Positions 49,673 to 50,310 of a stretch of DNA of 50,310 nt are shown piece by piece. The position numbers were made by a program, and so were the translations under genes. The notes under the pieces were generated by a model. The model did no database searches, was not told the origin of the DNA, and saw only the letters and a program-made list of their open reading frames with translations. The stretch spans positions 1-50,310 of the forward strand of contig DXMJ01000005.1 in the NCBI GenBank assembly GCA_019414265.1. Direction: 5' to 3'. Positions within the stretch are counted from its first letter, which is position 1. Each line of letters begins with the position of its first letter. This stretch comes from Collinsella sp. (lineage in GTDB: Bacteria; Actinomycetota; Coriobacteriia; Coriobacteriales; Coriobacteriaceae).

Positions 49673-50310
49673 ATGGCGACGATGAACGAAAAAGATTACT
49701 ACGAGATTTTGGGTGTCTCCAAGGACGCCACCTCGCGTGATATACAGAAGGCCTTCCAGCAAAAGGCACGTAAGCTCCATCCTGACGTCAACAAAGAGCC
49801 GGATGCCGAGGAAAAGTTCAAAGAGGTTTCCGAGGCCTACGCTGTGCTTTCGGATGAGCAGAAGCGTGCGCGCTATGACGCCATGCGTTCGGGTAATCCC
49901 TTCGCCGGCGCTCCCACGGCTTCGCCCTATGGCGGCGGCTACGCCGGCAGCGCAGGCTATGGTAATCCCTTTGAGGGCGGCTTTCCCTTTGGTGGCGCCT
50001 GGGGCCAGCCCCGTCGCGGCCAGGCGGCCTACAACCCCGAGAGTGGCGCCAACGTGGTCGTCGATATCAAGCTCGACGCCAAGGAGGCCAAGGGCGGTGC
50101 CCGCAAGACCGTCCGCTATACGCGCTTCGATACCTGTGGTCACTGCGGAGGCTCGGGATCTGTTTCGTCCGAGCATGCACATACCTGTCCGAGCTGCGGC
50201 GGTCGCGGCCACATCGACGTCGACCTGTCCTTCCTGTTCGGTGCCGGCACGTTTCAGTCTGTCTGCCCCGAGTGCGGCGGTTCCGGTAAGGTCGTCGCCG
50301 ACCCCTGCCC
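49673..50310 (+). CDS. dnaJ: chaperone DnaJ (5' part, cut by window end)
   Basis: Hsp40 co-chaperone that stimulates DnaK. The first 212 codons are visible: a J-domain (EKDYYEILGVSKDATSRDIQ, the HPD of KLHPDVNKEPDAEEKF), a Gly/Phe/Pro-rich linker (PYGGGYAGSAGYGNPFEGG), and a zinc-finger domain with three CxxCxGxG-type repeats visible (CGHCGGSG, CPSCGGRG, CPECGGSG). The fourth repeat and substrate-binding domain lie beyond the window. ATG at 49673 follows AGGAGG by 9 bases; ATG 49682 is an alternative. It stands apart from any hrcA-grpE-dnaK genes seen here. Confidence 0.93.
   Translation, partial: MATMNEKDYYEILGVSKDATSRDIQKAFQQKARKLHPDVNKEPDAEEKFKEVSEAYAVLSDEQKRARYDAMRSGNPFAGAPTASPYGGGYAGSAGYGNPFEGGFPFGGAWGQPRRGQAAYNPESGANVVVDIKLDAKEAKGGARKTVRYTRFDTCGHCGGSGSVSSEHAHTCPSCGGRGHIDVDLSFLFGAGTFQSVCPECGGSGKVVADPC

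Noticed and set aside
1..50310. tRNA, rRNA, CRISPR array, prophage or complete insertion sequence
   Set aside because: No tRNA-like cloverleaf, rRNA segment, regularly spaced repeats, phage genes or transposase frames were recognised.

Overview
The window is high-GC, gene-dense chromosomal DNA with the feel of a gut Coriobacteriia genome, most likely Collinsella or a close relative. That assignment is an inference from the translated proteins and gene order (no database was searched). Supporting signs are actinobacterial mIHF next to gmk and rpoZ, TrmFO followed by XerC upstream of rpsB-tsf, a bifunctional AdhE, PPDK with its regulatory protein, the MEP pathway (dxr, ispG), and strong GAG/GAC/GCC codon preference. 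I see no rRNA, tRNA, CRISPR, prophage or complete insertion sequence.

Layout. 1-1256: dinB on the minus strand. 1458-3948: rpsP-khpA-rimM-trmD-lepB. 4008-7019: glyQ-glyS. 7054-11020: ppsR, then ppdK behind a promoter region rich in operator-like repeats. 11230-17851: rplS, rnhB, then yraN-comM-dprA and trmFO-xerC. 18069-23952: rpsB-tsf, then pyrH-frr-uppS-cdsA-dxr. 23976-28155: site-2 protease, ispG and proS. 28329-32329 (minus strand): an APH-like kinase gene, adhE and rpmB. 32782-38105: pyrR-pyrB-pyrC-pyrK-pyrD-pyrF behind an attenuator-like leader. 38346-40756: mIHF-gmk-rpoZ-thiI. 40971-50310: comEA-comEC-holA, rpsT, lepA-dusB-hemW and the 5' part of dnaJ.

Function. Most genes serve translation (ribosomal proteins S2, S16, S19-family L19, S20 and L28, EF-Ts, RRF, EF4, two aminoacyl-tRNA synthetases, tRNA modification by TrmD, TrmFO, ThiI and DusB), cell-envelope lipid supply (Dxr, IspG, UppS, CdsA), de novo UMP synthesis, and anaerobic carbon flow at the PEP/pyruvate and acetyl-CoA/ethanol nodes. 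Four DNA-uptake or processing genes (comM, dprA, comEA, comEC) are intact.

No new multi-gene system is visible. The most interesting points are: a site-2 protease carrying an about 115-residue insert with a winged-helix-like segment; an xerC gene with no ATG/GTG/TTG start, best explained by an AUA start coupled to trmFO; a ppdK control region with palindromes plus four direct TTTACC repeats; two intergenic palindromic elements that share a TTGGGAC-type core and could be REP/MITE-like; a DprA lacking the usual Arg of its SGxARGID motif; an adhE promoter whose -10 lies inside an inverted repeat; and recurrent extended -10 promoters (TGC-TATAGT or TGC-TATCAT).
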